64,000 bases of DNA from UBA947 sp031550975 (GCA_031550975.1 JAVBOC010000011.1:62001-126000); one strand, 5' to 3'; shown: positions 16,617 through 26,734, counted from the first letter of the stretch. The notes: a model not told the origin generated them from the letters alone. Numbers and translations are program-made.

Positions 16617-18077
16617 ATGGAATATATTGAAAACTCGGAAAAAGAACAGCAGGAACTGAAGGCCATATTTAGCGATATGTTTAAATATGCCCCGTCAAAG
16701 ATTTTTGGCATGATTGGAAACGCTCTTGTTGTACCTATTTACACGAGCATTCTTTCTCCGCAGCAATATGGAATGTATGCACTCTCGACTGCGGTACTTT
16801 CGTTTTTGTGCATAATTTTTTCTGACTGGATCGGGCTTTCAGGGCTTAGATTCTTTAAGAAACACCACTTAGAAGAAAACCTGCCAAAATACTTAACCAC
16901 ACTTGTGTTTATGCTGGCGGGGAATCTTATATTAATGGGAATATTAGTGGGAATTTTCAGGCATGCCCTGTGCGATTTCTTCAAAATCCCGCCGCTATAC
17001 TTATTGGCAATTATTGTTTTAATAATTCCGGTAGCGATAAGAGCGCTGCTTTTCCAACTGCTAAGAGCACAGCTAAAAGCCACGGCGTTCACTGTTTCGA
17101 CGATTATGAACCAGATTCTCACGATTGTTTTATCGGTTGTGTTTGTTAAAGTCTTTGGGCTTGGGGCAATCGCGCTGTTACTTGGTATGGGTGTTTCTAT
17201 CACTTTGACAGACATACTTTTAATTTATCAAAGCAATTTCCTAAAATGGTTTAAATTTGAAAAAATTGAATGGAGCATGCTCCCGCCGATTCAAAAATAC
17301 GGTATTCCGATTGCCGCAACCTCTTTGAGTGCTTGGATTATTAACCAAAGCAACAAAGTCATTATGAACAGTCTGCATGGCTTTACTGACGTGGGAATTA
17401 TCGGGGTTGCATACGGATTAACTTTCCCGATCTTGATGACCATTTTTGCGATTATAACAGTTGCTGTTGTACCGCGTATAATAAATATGTATGAAGAAAA
17501 AATTGACGTAAGGCCGTTGATTTCTAGATTTACAGGGTATTATGTCATGGCTTCTTTGCCTATCGTAGTGCTTATCGCGCTATATTCGCCGGAATATGTG
17601 AAGATGCTTTCTCCTAACCAGGATTTCTACACTGCGAGTATAATTATTCCTTACTTTGCGTTCGGAGCTTTCTTCATGGCATTAACAGATTACACCACAT
17701 TACAATATCACCTTGCAAACAAGACTTACATTGATTTTGTGATTAAGCTTGTATCGGGTATTTGCGGAGTTGTGTTTAACGTAATTCTTATCCCGCAATA
17801 TGGCTTAGCAGGTGCCGGTGTGGCGACATTGGGCGCAAACTTCCTGTATTTCCTTTTGAGTGTGATAATTACCCTTCCGGGACTTGGCTTAAACTATCCT
17901 GTAAGAGTACTCGCTCGCATGGTGATATCATTCCTTCCTTTTGCCGGATTACATTGGTTCTTTGTTAACAAAATCCACCTTCCTGCGCTTCTTGAAATGA
18001 CTTTAATTATGGTCGTCTTCTATTTGTGCTACTGGGTTTTGAGCTGCACAATTCTGAAGCGTTCTGTTAAATTGTAA
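16617..18077 (+). CDS. Polysaccharide/lipid flippase, Wzx-like (MATE/MVF superfamily)
   Basis: A 486-residue polytopic membrane protein with about 12-14 predicted helices. The N-terminus FKYAPSKIFGMIGNALVVPIYTSILSP (read in parts) matches the first helix of Wzx/RfbX proteins, and the segment QQYGMYALSTAVLSFL follows as usual. A polar GLSGLRFF loop and a mid-protein KYGIPIAATSLSAWIINQSNK segment fit O-unit translocases. It would move undecaprenyl-linked saccharides across the inner membrane. No glycosyltransferase cluster adjoins it, which is unusual for wzx. Confidence 0.82.
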   Translation: MEYIENSEKEQQELKAIFSDMFKYAPSKIFGMIGNALVVPIYTSILSPQQYGMYALSTAVLSFLCIIFSDWIGLSGLRFFKKHHLEENLPKYLTTLVFMLAGNLILMGILVGIFRHALCDFFKIPPLYLLAIIVLIIPVAIRALLFQLLRAQLKATAFTVSTIMNQILTIVLSVVFVKVFGLGAIALLLGMGVSITLTDILLIYQSNFLKWFKFEKIEWSMLPPIQKYGIPIAATSLSAWIINQSNKVIMNSLHGFTDVGIIGVAYGLTFPILMTIFAIITVAVVPRIINMYEEKIDVRPLISRFTGYYVMASLPIVVLIALYSPEYVKMLSPNQDFYTASIIIPYFAFGAFFMALTDYTTLQYHLANKTYIDFVIKLVSGICGVVFNVILIPQYGLAGAGVATLGANFLYFLLSVIITLPGLGLNYPVRVLARMVISFLPFAGLHWFFVNKIHLPALLEMTLIMVVFYLCYWVLSCTILKRSVKL

Positions 18078-18199
18078 AGATTAGTTAACAAATGTTTATA
18101 ATCTAGCAATTATTTACGTTCACAGTCGTTTATATATTTATAAGAACATTTACATGAAATGACTGTGTGCAAATAAAAATTTTTGAAAGGGACACAAAT

Positions 18200-21100
18200 A
18201 TGAGTAACTACAGAGTTAAGAGAATTACGTTAGCGGCGCTATTGTCGTTCAGCTTAGTAGCTCACCAAAGTTTCTGCCTGCAAGTTCTTGCAAGCGATAT
18301 TACAGGCGTTACGCCAACAGGTGGTAATACCTTCAATATTGACCCAACCCAAGTGTCGTCTGGTACAGGTATCAGACATTATACGAACTTTGATTTGAGC
18401 AATGGCGACACTGCGAACTTAAATTTTAACGGTATTGATAAATTTGTTAACCTTGTTGACAACAAAGTCCAAATTAACGGGGTTTTAAATACTGTTAGAG
18501 GCGGTGGTTTCCACAATGGTAAAGCGGTATTTATATCTCCAAACGGTATGGTAGTTGGCGCAAGCGGCGTATTAAACGTTGGTTCATTGGCTGTTTACAC
18601 CCCAGATAATACAACTTATAATGGATTTGTAGATGACTTTAATGCAGAAGAATTACGTCATGTATACACATACTACGACGAATCAGGAAGAATTGCGAAC
18701 GGTGACCCTGGCAATAAAGTAGTGGGTCCTAACGGCTTAGTTGAAATCAACGGTAAAGTTATAGCGCGCAATACAGTTTCTATTATGGCAGCTGATGTTA
18801 AGACAGGTGCGGGCAGCCAAATCTTGGCTGGTGTAAACGGACCAAATGAATTATATAACGCGGCATTGTTCACCAACTTAGTAAACGCAAACAATATGAA
18901 CCCAGCAAACGGTTTTGCTAACACTAACGGCGGAATCGCGATTATTACTAAAAATGGCAATGGCGGTGTTAATATCGCTGGTGACGTGAAAAACTTCGGC
19001 GCAGGCGATGTTGAAATCTTGAATTATACAGGTACAACTGACGGCGTAAAAATTGCAAGCACAGGTAAGATCGCTAACGCTAATGGCCAAGTGTATATTG
19101 AAAACAGAGCTGGTCAGTTAGATGTTGCAGGAAATGTGGTTAACAAAGGCACAATGACCTTAAAAAGTGATGGTTCAGGCTTCAACGCTACAGGCAACAT
19201 CGCAAACGACGGCACTTTATTAATTACAAATACCGGTGCTAACGGTTTGGTTATTGCTAGTGGAGCTACTGTTGCTAACTCTAACGGTAATGCTACTATC
19301 ACAAACAACGCGGGTGCTCTTAACGCAGCAGGCACCATCACCAACACAACAGGCAACCTTGTCGTAACAAACCATGGTGCAGGCGGTATGACAATTGGCG
19401 GCACTTCTTCTAATACAGGCGGAGCGTCAACTTATACAAACAACGCTGGCGCAATGGCAATTAACGGCGCTGTGAACAATACTGTTGGTAAATTAACTGT
19501 TACTAACAACGGCACAGGACTTGTTTTAGCTGATGCTTCTAACAACGCTGATATTGAGATTACAAACCATACAGGCGCAAACGGCCTTGTAATCAACGGT
19601 AACGTAAGAAATACAGCTGGCAAAACAACAATCACTAACAAAAAAGGTGACTTGATTGTTGGCGGTGCGTTGAACACTACCGGTTTAGAAATTACAAACA
19701 CTGTAGAAGCTGCTAAAGCAGATATTACAGGCGCAATCACTAACGTTGGTAATGCAGTAATCACTAACAACGGTACCGGTTTAACAATCACTGCTCCTGC
19801 AACTATTGCTAACACCGGCAAACTTGATATTACAAACACCGGCGCTAACGGTTTAACTGTTCACGGTACAGTTGGCAACACCGGCAACACAGATATCGTA
19901 AACTCAGGCAAAGGTATCTTGATATCAGAAAATGGCAGAGTTAATACAACCGGCATTCTAAATATGACTAACACAGCTGCTGACGGCATCAAAATCCAAG
20001 GCCTTGTTAATGGCGGTACAGTAAATATTACAAACTCAAACTCAGATGTTGTAATCGGTTCAGCTCTTGCTAATAACAATTATGTAACTTCAATAGGTGA
20101 TACTAATATCAACATCACAAACGGCAGCCTTCTTAACGCGGGCGTTGATAAAACTCTTATCGTTACAGGTGGAAACTTAAACATCAATGCGACAAACGGT
20201 GCAATCGGTCAAGATTTAAACCCTGCATTGTACATCGGTCCTGATGCAAGAGATTACACAAAATCAATCAACGTAAAAGTTGACGGTAATGTGAACGCTA
20301 AAACAACAACCACAGGCGTTGACAGAGTAATCAATATTGCAAGCAAAAACGCTGACTTAAAAATTGATACAATTGACGCAGCAGGCAGAGTAATCTTAAC
20401 AGCTTCAAACGGCAAAGATTACACCGGTTCTTCTTACTCAATTGTAAACGGCAGAGCAGTTGTTGATAACACTAAAGCAAACATTCAAGGTAAAGGCATT
20501 AACCTGATTGCTAGCGGCAACATCGGTGAAGCAACTAATAAAGTAACTTTCAACCAAACAGGTGGAACTTACAACCCAACATTCAACAATATTAATGGCG
20601 ACACTCCGGCTTATAGCACAAACAACAGTGCTTACACAATGGATGTGTTGGCAATCAAAGACGTTAACTTGAAAGCTCAAAGCGACGCTTATGATACAGC
20701 GGCAGGCACATTGATTTCTAGACAAGGCGACTTGAACGTAGAATTCGGCGGCAACGTATATATTAAAGAAGCTGCAGCGAAAAACATCAATTTGGTTACT
20801 CGCGGAGCTAATATGGCAATCGAATACTTGGGTTATGCTCCAGTTACATACGGTGCAGACGGCACTTTAGAAGAATACTATGGCCCAAGCAATGTTGTAG
20901 CTGATAAAATCACAGCGAAAGTACTTGATATCAACACACGTACAAGAGTTGGTTTTGGGGATGACCCAACAAAAGCGAATTCAACTCTAACAGTTGTAAA
21001 CGGTAACGTTCTTGGCGGTACTTACACCGATCCTCAAGTGCTTCTTGTAGCAGACAATGTATTTGTTGATAGAAACTACTATAAACTTGGTGGAAACGGC

Positions 21101-22156
21101 CGTGACGTTGTTCGTGACGATAGAACAAACGGATTCCTAATGGATGGTAAATACGATCAAGGAGACTTCATCGGTAAAGCAAGACCGGTTCGTCCAAAAG
21201 ACGTTGAAGACGTTGATCGTCCAAAAGAGGACAGAAACTACTATCAATTTACAAAAGACGGCAACCCGTTTGTTGATGAAAACAACGATGGTAAAGACGA
21301 TAACACTGGTGAAGAATACGATCCTAAAGATGATGAATTAGATATTCACTATAACGAACCAGCTGACACAGATACAGACACAGATACTGATACTGATACT
21401 GACACAGATACTGACACAGATACAGATACAGATACTGATACTGATACTGATACTGATACAGATACAGACACTGATACTGATACTGATACAGACACAGACA
21501 CAGACACTGATACTGATACAGATACTGATACAGATACTGACACTGATACTGATACAGATACTGATACAGATACTGATACTGATACAGACACTGATACTGA
21601 TACAGACACTGATACTGATACAGACACTGACACTGATACAGATACAGATACTGACACAGATACTGACACAGATACAGATACAGATACAGATACAGATACT
21701 GATACAGATACTGATACTGATACAGATGACGACCGTCCAGACAGAGATGAAGGCTGGAGAAAGACTTACAAAGAAAGAATTCTTGAAACAGACCTAAGAA
21801 ATATCGACAAACGTCAATATATCAGATTCGAAACTGAAGGTAACAGAAACCCATTCGAATTGGCTCCAAACTCAAGCATCAGCTCAGTAGTCGATATCTC
21901 CCGCGGCGGTATGTCAGTCGCTCACACAGGCAACCTCCACGTTGGAGACGAAATCCCGGTAGAAATCTCATACGGCGATCTACATATCAAAACAACTGTA
22001 AAAGTTGTTACTGCAACAACTCACAGAGCAGGTACAAAGTTTGTAAACCTAGACCAAGCTAACGCAAACAAACTTCTTTACCTAAACCTTCTACTCAAAG
22101 AAGAAACCGCTTCAAGAGCTAACGTAAGCGTAAGAGTTCTACCAAGCTCAATGTAA
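18200..22156 (+). CDS. Exported TPS/haemagglutinin-type beta-helix protein with (Asp-Thr)60 array and C-terminal PilZ-like domain
   Basis: A 1318-residue protein from ATG 18200, 9 nt or so after AAAGGGA. A signal peptide (LAALLSFSLVAHQSFC, LQVLAS) is followed by a filamentous-haemagglutinin N-terminal domain: GVTPTGGNTFNI, NGVLNTVRGGG, then AVFISPNGMVVGASGVLNVG. Residues about 200-900 are Asn/Thr/Gly-rich repeats (ITNTGANGL, VTNNGTGL) typical of a right-handed beta-helix. Residues about 1056-1175 are 60 Asp-Thr dipeptides. The last 140 residues look like PilZ: RQYIR (RxxxR) and DISRGG (DxSxxG), the c-di-GMP-binding signatures. No TpsB outer-membrane partner is adjacent. A c-di-GMP domain on an exported protein is paradoxical; the fold might instead be used structurally. 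The gene is followed by a terminator. Confidence 0.85.
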   Translation: MSNYRVKRITLAALLSFSLVAHQSFCLQVLASDITGVTPTGGNTFNIDPTQVSSGTGIRHYTNFDLSNGDTANLNFNGIDKFVNLVDNKVQINGVLNTVRGGGFHNGKAVFISPNGMVVGASGVLNVGSLAVYTPDNTTYNGFVDDFNAEELRHVYTYYDESGRIANGDPGNKVVGPNGLVEINGKVIARNTVSIMAADVKTGAGSQILAGVNGPNELYNAALFTNLVNANNMNPANGFANTNGGIAIITKNGNGGVNIAGDVKNFGAGDVEILNYTGTTDGVKIASTGKIANANGQVYIENRAGQLDVAGNVVNKGTMTLKSDGSGFNATGNIANDGTLLITNTGANGLVIASGATVANSNGNATITNNAGALNAAGTITNTTGNLVVTNHGAGGMTIGGTSSNTGGASTYTNNAGAMAINGAVNNTVGKLTVTNNGTGLVLADASNNADIEITNHTGANGLVINGNVRNTAGKTTITNKKGDLIVGGALNTTGLEITNTVEAAKADITGAITNVGNAVITNNGTGLTITAPATIANTGKLDITNTGANGLTVHGTVGNTGNTDIVNSGKGILISENGRVNTTGILNMTNTAADGIKIQGLVNGGTVNITNSNSDVVIGSALANNNYVTSIGDTNINITNGSLLNAGVDKTLIVTGGNLNINATNGAIGQDLNPALYIGPDARDYTKSINVKVDGNVNAKTTTTGVDRVINIASKNADLKIDTIDAAGRVILTASNGKDYTGSSYSIVNGRAVVDNTKANIQGKGINLIASGNIGEATNKVTFNQTGGTYNPTFNNINGDTPAYSTNNSAYTMDVLAIKDVNLKAQSDAYDTAAGTLISRQGDLNVEFGGNVYIKEAAAKNINLVTRGANMAIEYLGYAPVTYGADGTLEEYYGPSNVVADKITAKVLDINTRTRVGFGDDPTKANSTLTVVNGNVLGGTYTDPQVLLVADNVFVDRNYYKLGGNGRDVVRDDRTNGFLMDGKYDQGDFIGKARPVRPKDVEDVDRPKEDRNYYQFTKDGNPFVDENNDGKDDNTGEEYDPKDDELDIHYNEPADTDTDTDTDTDTDTDTDTDTDTDTDTDTDTDTDTDTDTDTDTDTDTDTDTDTDTDTDTDTDTDTDTDTDTDTDTDTDTDTDTDTDTDTDTDTDTDTDTDTDTDTDTDTDTDTDTDTDTDTDDDRPDRDEGWRKTYKERILETDLRNIDKRQYIRFETEGNRNPFELAPNSSISSVVDISRGGMSVAHTGNLHVGDEIPVEISYGDLHIKTTVKVVTATTHRAGTKFVNLDQANANKLLYLNLLLKEETASRANVSVRVLPSSM
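21365..21724 (+). repeat. Coding hexanucleotide array, 60 units of GA(C/T)AC(A/T)
   Basis: Exactly 360 bp encode 60 consecutive Asp-Thr dipeptides. Asp codons alternate between GAT and GAC and Thr uses only ACA and ACT, so neighbouring units differ silently. The opposite strand reads as an open Ser-Val repeat frame, which is an artefact. Such DT-type linkers resemble acidic, Ca-binding or spacer segments in surface proteins. Confidence 0.97.
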
Positions 22157-22178
22157 TCGAAGCTAAAAGATAAAAGAG

Positions 22179-22207
22179 ACACCGGCACTCAAATGCCGGT
22201 GTTTTTC
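22179..22207 (+). terminator. Terminator of the TPS/PilZ gene
   Basis: ACACCGGCA (22179-22187) pairs with TGCCGGTGT (22194-22202) around CTCAAA, followed by TTTT. Confidence 0.85.
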
Positions 22208-22249
22208 TGTATTGCTGATGTCCAACATTCTGTTATCCTGAATCCCTTT

Positions 22250-22434
22250 TGTCATGCTGAACTTGTTTCAACATCTGAGTTAATGCGAGCCTGGTATTTT
22301 CTCCCTGTCATGCTGAGGCGAGCGGGCAGAGGGCGAAAGCGGAGCGTGCCTGTTTAATGCGAGCGAAGCCGAAGCACCGCAAAGTTTTCGCAATTTGCAA
22401 CAGTGTTGAGATTCTTCGCAAGCTCAGAATGACG
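22250..22434. repeat. Composite of two dispersed palindromic repeat types
   Basis: The left part begins TGTCATGCTGAACTTGTTTC; the right part contains GCGAGCGAAGCCGAAGCACC, GAGATTCTTCGC and CTCAGAATGACG. It fills most of the 348-bp gap between the TPS gene and fabI. The fabI promoter (TATAAT near 22470) lies just beyond it. Confidence 0.7.
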
Positions 22435-22504
22435 TTTTACTTTAAAGAACTTACTCAAATATGTTCATGTTATAATTACCTTATATTTAAACAGGAGGAC
22501 TTTT

Positions 22505-23305
22505 ATGAAATTAATGGAAGGTAAAAAAGGGATAATATTTGGGGTTTCAAACCACAGAGGGATTGCGTACGCTATTGCTCAACAACTACACGCAGCGGGT
22601 GCTGAAATCGCTTTCACGTACGCGGGTGAAGTTATGGAAAGCCGCGTAAGACCGCTTGCTGAAGAAATGAATGCAAAAATCATAATGAGCTGTGACGTCA
22701 CTAAAGAAGACGAACTAGCAGCAGTATTTAAAGAATGCGAAAGAGTTTACGGCAAATTGGACTTCGTTGTTCACGCTGTTGCGTTCGCTGCAAAAGAAGA
22801 TTTGCAAGGCAGATTTATTGACACAAGCCGCGATGGTTGGGACTTAGCAATGGGCGTAAGCGCATACTCGCTAGTTTCAATTTGTCGTCATGCTGAACCT
22901 ATTTTGAACGAAGGGGCTTCAGTGCTTGCATTGACTTATCTTGGCTCAGAATTCGTTGTTGCAAACTACAACGTAATGGGTGTGGCAAAAGCTGCTCTAG
23001 AATCAAGTATGAGATATCTGGCTGCTGACTTAGGTAAAAAAGGTGTCAGAGTTAATTGTATCTCTGCAGGTGCGGTTAAAACTCTTGCTGCAAAAGGTAT
23101 TTCCGGATTTGATAAAATGCTTAAAGCGGCAACTGCAAAAGCTCCGCTTCAACGAAATGTTTCACTTGAAGATGTTGGTAAAGCAGGTTTGTATTTGGCT
23201 TCTGACCTTTCAAGCGGTACAACGGGCGACATTTTATATGTAGATTGCGGCTGCCATGCGGTTTATGCTTCAATTGATGAAATGGAAATAATCAGCAAGG
23301 GATAG
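22505..23305 (+). CDS. fabI: Enoyl-[acyl-carrier-protein] reductase (NADH), FabI
   Basis: A 266-residue SDR-type enoyl-ACP reductase performing the last step of each fatty-acid elongation cycle. The cofactor segment is GVSNHRGIAYAIAQQL. The active site is TYLGSE followed by NYNVMGVAKAALE, giving the FabI-specific Tyr-x6-Tyr... and Tyr-x6-Lys arrangement near residues 145-162. C-terminal AAKGISGFDKML covers the substrate-binding loop. An AGGAGG lies 5 nt before ATG 22505. It is followed by valS after 15 bases on the same strand, so they may be co-transcribed. FabI is the target of triclosan-like inhibitors. Confidence 0.95.
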   Translation: MKLMEGKKGIIFGVSNHRGIAYAIAQQLHAAGAEIAFTYAGEVMESRVRPLAEEMNAKIIMSCDVTKEDELAAVFKECERVYGKLDFVVHAVAFAAKEDLQGRFIDTSRDGWDLAMGVSAYSLVSICRHAEPILNEGASVLALTYLGSEFVVANYNVMGVAKAALESSMRYLAADLGKKGVRVNCISAGAVKTLAAKGISGFDKMLKAATAKAPLQRNVSLEDVGKAGLYLASDLSSGTTGDILYVDCGCHAVYASIDEMEIISKG

Positions 23306-23320
23306 GGGTAAATAGTTAAG

Positions 23321-25972
23321 ATGCAGTCAAAGGATAAATCTGTAAATTTAGCTGATTTGCCGACGGTATATGACGCGCAGGCGACCGAGGATAAGATCTA
23401 CAAATTCTGGGAAAAGGGTAAATACTTTGAGGCTGATGCCGAAAGTAACAAACCTCCTTATTCCATTGTAATTCCGCCTCCAAACGTTACCGGGGTGCTT
23501 CATATGGGGCATGCGCTGGATGAAACTTTGCAGGACATCCTAACCCGTTATCATAGAATGGCGGGATTTGAGACTCTTTGGCTGCCAGGCACAGACCACG
23601 CAGGGATTGCGACTCAGAATGTTGTTGAGAAAAAACTTCGCGAAGAAGGGCTTTCCCGCTACGATTTGGGCCGTGAAAAATTCTTGGAAAAAACCTGGGA
23701 ATGGACAAATGAACACAAATCCGCGATTTTGGACCAATGCAAACGTCTCGGGGCTTCCTTCGACCGCTCAAGAGAACGCTTTACGCTTGATGAAGGCTGT
23801 TCTGAAGCAGTTAAAGAGGTTTTCATCAGGCTCTATGAGAAAGGTCTGATTTACAAAGGTGCATACATCGTAAACTGGTGTCCACGTTGTCAGAGCGCGA
23901 TTTCTGACGTTGAAACGGATTACGAAACCCAAAACGGCAACATGTGGGAGATTTCTTACCCGTTAAAAGGTGAAAGCGGCGCGATAATTGTTGCGACCAC
24001 CCGTCCTGAAACTATTTTTGGTGATGTCGCAATAGCTGTTAACCCGAACGATTTCAAATACAAAGATTTGGTCGGTAAAACGGTTGTGATTCCGCTCTCC
24101 GGCAAGGCAATTCCAATTATCGCTGACGAATATGTTGATAAAAACTTTGGAACGGGTGCTGTCAAAATCACACCGGCACACGACCCGAATGACTTTGAAG
24201 TGGGTAAACGCCACAATTTAGATCCTGTTTGGATTCTTGATGAGGAAGGCAAAATGAAAGCCTGCGGCGAAGTTCCGCAAGAATTCCACGGGTTAGATCG
24301 CTACGAAGCGCGTAAAAAGATTGTTGGCATGCTCGAATACAATAATTTCTTATTGCGCACAAAAGAACATGAACACAACGTAGGGACTTGCCAGCGTTGT
24401 CACACAACGATTGAACCGCTTTTGTCCGAGCAATGGTTTGTTAAAATGGAGCCGCTTGCTAAAGACGCGATTGCTGCTGTAAACGACGGCAGAATCAAGT
24501 TTGTTCCTGAACGCTGGACAAAAAACTACCTTGGCTGGATGGAAAACATCCGCGACTGGTGTATTTCACGGCAACTATGGTGGGGACATCAAATCCCGGC
24601 ATATTACCACAAAAAAACAGGTGAAATGGTTGTTGCTAAAGAAAATCCTGATCCGGCAAACTATGAACAAGACAGTGATGTCCTGGATACCTGGTTCTCA
24701 TCAGGTTTGTGGCCGTTCTCAACTATGGGCTGGCCAAATCTTGATTCAGCGGATTTCAAAAAATTCTACCCGACTACAACACTTGTTACGGGCTTTGACA
24801 TAATCTTCTTCTGGGTTGTCAGAATGATTACTATGGGCTTGGAATTCACGGGTGAAGCACCCTTTTCAACCGTTTACATCCATGGTTTAATCCGTGACGA
24901 AAAAGGTCAAAAAATGTCTAAATCTAAAGGTAATACGCTTGATCCGGTTGTTTTGATCGACAAATACGGCTGTGATGCACTCAGATTCACGCTCACATCA
25001 CTCTCTACTTACGGCGGACAAGATATTAAAGTCAGCGATGAACGCTTTGAATACGGCAGAAATTTTGCTAACAAAATCTGGAACGCGTCGCGTTTCGTGC
25101 TCATGAACTTAGAAGGTGTTGATAACAATCCAATTGATTTTGAAAACCTCACTATCGCTGACAAGTGGATTTTAGACAGACTAAACAAAACAGCGCGTGA
25201 AATTAACCAAAATATAGCAGAATTTAGAATCGGCGAAACGGCGCACATCCTTTATGATTTCTTCTGGAACGATTTCTGTGACTGGTATGTTGAGATTGCA
25301 AAAGTTCAGATGGCAGAGGAACAAATAAAGTTAAATACCCAGCGCGTCTTAAAATACGTTTTGGATATGACTATGCGCCTGTTGCACCCGATTATGCCGC
25401 ATATTACAGAGCAAATATGGCAAATGTTAGACGCTGGTGAAGCGTTGATTGTGGCTGAATTCCCGCAATATGACAAGAAATTAGACTTCCCGCAGGAAGC
25501 AAAGCAAATGGAGCTTGTGTTTGAAGTGATTAAATCGCTCAGAAATGTACGTCAAAGCTTTAATATCCCTGCTTCAGCGAAAGTTAATATTGAAATACGT
25601 GCTTCCAAGGACGAAAAACCGGTCTTTGAAGCGATTGAAGCATACTTAAGACGTTTGGCAAAGGTCGACGGAATTGTATACGCTGCAGATAGCGCTTCCC
25701 TGCCGCCAAAATCAGCTACAGCAGTAGTTTCGGCTTCAAAAATCATTATCCCGCTAGCGGATTTGATTGATTTAGACGAAGAAGTTGCGCGTCAAAAGAA
25801 AAAGTTAGAAAAGCTCTCAGCAGAGAAAAACTCGCTCTCAGGCCGCATGGGCAACGCAAAATTCGTTGAAAATGCGCCAAAAGAGCTTATTGAACAGACC
25901 ACCGCGCGGATTGAGGAGCTGACAGTTCAAGAAACTGCGATTAATGAGCTTATTGTTTCATTGAACGGGTAG
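23321..25972 (+). CDS. valS: Valyl-tRNA synthetase
   Basis: An 883-residue class Ia synthetase that charges tRNA-Val. It has the ATP site HMGHALDETLQDIL near residue 65, the CP1 editing domain at about 190-400 (TTRPETIFGDVAIAVNP), the tryptophan-rich WCISRQLWWGHQIPAYY segment, and KMSKSKGN near residue 530. The anticodon-binding domain (LLHPIMPHITEQIW) and a C-terminal coiled-coil arm (DEEVARQKKKLEKL) distinguish it from IleRS and LeuRS. ATG 23321 follows a weak ribosome site, consistent with coupling to fabI. Confidence 0.97.
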   Translation: MQSKDKSVNLADLPTVYDAQATEDKIYKFWEKGKYFEADAESNKPPYSIVIPPPNVTGVLHMGHALDETLQDILTRYHRMAGFETLWLPGTDHAGIATQNVVEKKLREEGLSRYDLGREKFLEKTWEWTNEHKSAILDQCKRLGASFDRSRERFTLDEGCSEAVKEVFIRLYEKGLIYKGAYIVNWCPRCQSAISDVETDYETQNGNMWEISYPLKGESGAIIVATTRPETIFGDVAIAVNPNDFKYKDLVGKTVVIPLSGKAIPIIADEYVDKNFGTGAVKITPAHDPNDFEVGKRHNLDPVWILDEEGKMKACGEVPQEFHGLDRYEARKKIVGMLEYNNFLLRTKEHEHNVGTCQRCHTTIEPLLSEQWFVKMEPLAKDAIAAVNDGRIKFVPERWTKNYLGWMENIRDWCISRQLWWGHQIPAYYHKKTGEMVVAKENPDPANYEQDSDVLDTWFSSGLWPFSTMGWPNLDSADFKKFYPTTTLVTGFDIIFFWVVRMITMGLEFTGEAPFSTVYIHGLIRDEKGQKMSKSKGNTLDPVVLIDKYGCDALRFTLTSLSTYGGQDIKVSDERFEYGRNFANKIWNASRFVLMNLEGVDNNPIDFENLTIADKWILDRLNKTAREINQNIAEFRIGETAHILYDFFWNDFCDWYVEIAKVQMAEEQIKLNTQRVLKYVLDMTMRLLHPIMPHITEQIWQMLDAGEALIVAEFPQYDKKLDFPQEAKQMELVFEVIKSLRNVRQSFNIPASAKVNIEIRASKDEKPVFEAIEAYLRRLAKVDGIVYAADSASLPPKSATAVVSASKIIIPLADLIDLDEEVARQKKKLEKLSAEKNSLSGRMGNAKFVENAPKELIEQTTARIEELTVQETAINELIVSLNG

Positions 25973-25994
25973 GGAGTGTTTGCAATATTCTTTT

Positions 25995-26138
25995 TGTCAT
26001 TCCGGACTTGATCCGGAATCTGCCACAGTGACATTTTAAGTAAGCCGCATAGGTTGAAGGTCCTGAGTCACCAGGTAGGGACATAGAATCTGGCTTCAAG
26101 TTCCCTTCAGCCGATTCCGCAGTCAGTTCAGGATGACA
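25995..26138. repeat. Dispersed palindromic repeat, TGTCATTCCGGAC type, degenerate
   Basis: It begins TGTCATTCCGGACTTGATCC and ends CAGTTCAGGATGACA, with a longer (144 bp) and less symmetric middle than other copies. Confidence 0.7.
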
Positions 26139-26734
26139 GACAGTTTTGAGAATAATGCCTTTGCCCGTAATTCAACAAAAGATGGCAAACGGCACCACTC
26201 AAGCGCATCTCACTATTTGTTTGTCTTAACCAAAGTGCCATAACTGCTTTGGAGTCGTGAGCCCATTTTGCACATTTGAACTAATACGCCCTCGCCTTAA
26301 ACGGCACCGCTCACAATTAAAACGAAAACTCAACGTTTTGCGTTTATAATTGTTCGACTATCGCTCGTTACACTTGCTCCTGCCTCTGCTCGGGCGCAAA
26401 AAAAACCACTCATTTCTGAGTGGGTCGTTTTCTGCATCCTAATGGTCTTTTTTAGTGTTTATTATTTAGGAGTTTATATGTTTTGGGGTTAATGAATTTG
26501 CTATTTATATTTAGTGTTTCAGCTACACTTAAATCTTATATAACTAATTATGCCATAGCTAATTTCAAATGTCAACACTTTTATTTCTATAATAGAGGGG
26601 ATTTGTCGGAAATTAGCCAATAGTGTCATTTTTACACTTTAACATTTCTTAACATAAAATACCTCAAAAAGGCAATTATTGAACGCGTAAATACTTTATA
26701 TATATACGAGAGTATAACCATAGGAGCTTTATTT
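26139..26734. other. Gene-free region between valS and a small gene
   Basis: No open frame is convincing here. It contains two occurrences of the word CGGCACC(A/G)CTCA, a predicted hairpin terminator (26402-26434) and a further small hairpin AGTGTTTCAGCTACACT near 26510. The segment before the terminator could be the end of an unrecognised non-coding RNA, but I cannot match it to tmRNA, RNase P or SRP RNA. Confidence 0.35.
26402..26434. terminator. Hairpin terminator with flanking A and T runs
   Basis: CCACTCA (26406-26412) pairs with TGAGTGG (26417-26423); A-rich sequence precedes and GTCGTTTT follows. No gene on either strand ends immediately beside it; valS ends 430 bp earlier. Confidence 0.6.

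Noticed and set aside
21349..21669. Long Ser-Val repeat frame on the minus strand
   Set aside because: It is the reverse complement of the Asp-Thr hexamer array and has no ribosome site.
21365..21724. CRISPR-like tandem array
   Set aside because: Units are 6 bp, continuous, coding and without spacers.
26139..26434. tmRNA, RNase P RNA or SRP RNA
   Set aside because: None of their conserved cores is visible; only a terminator-like hairpin is present.
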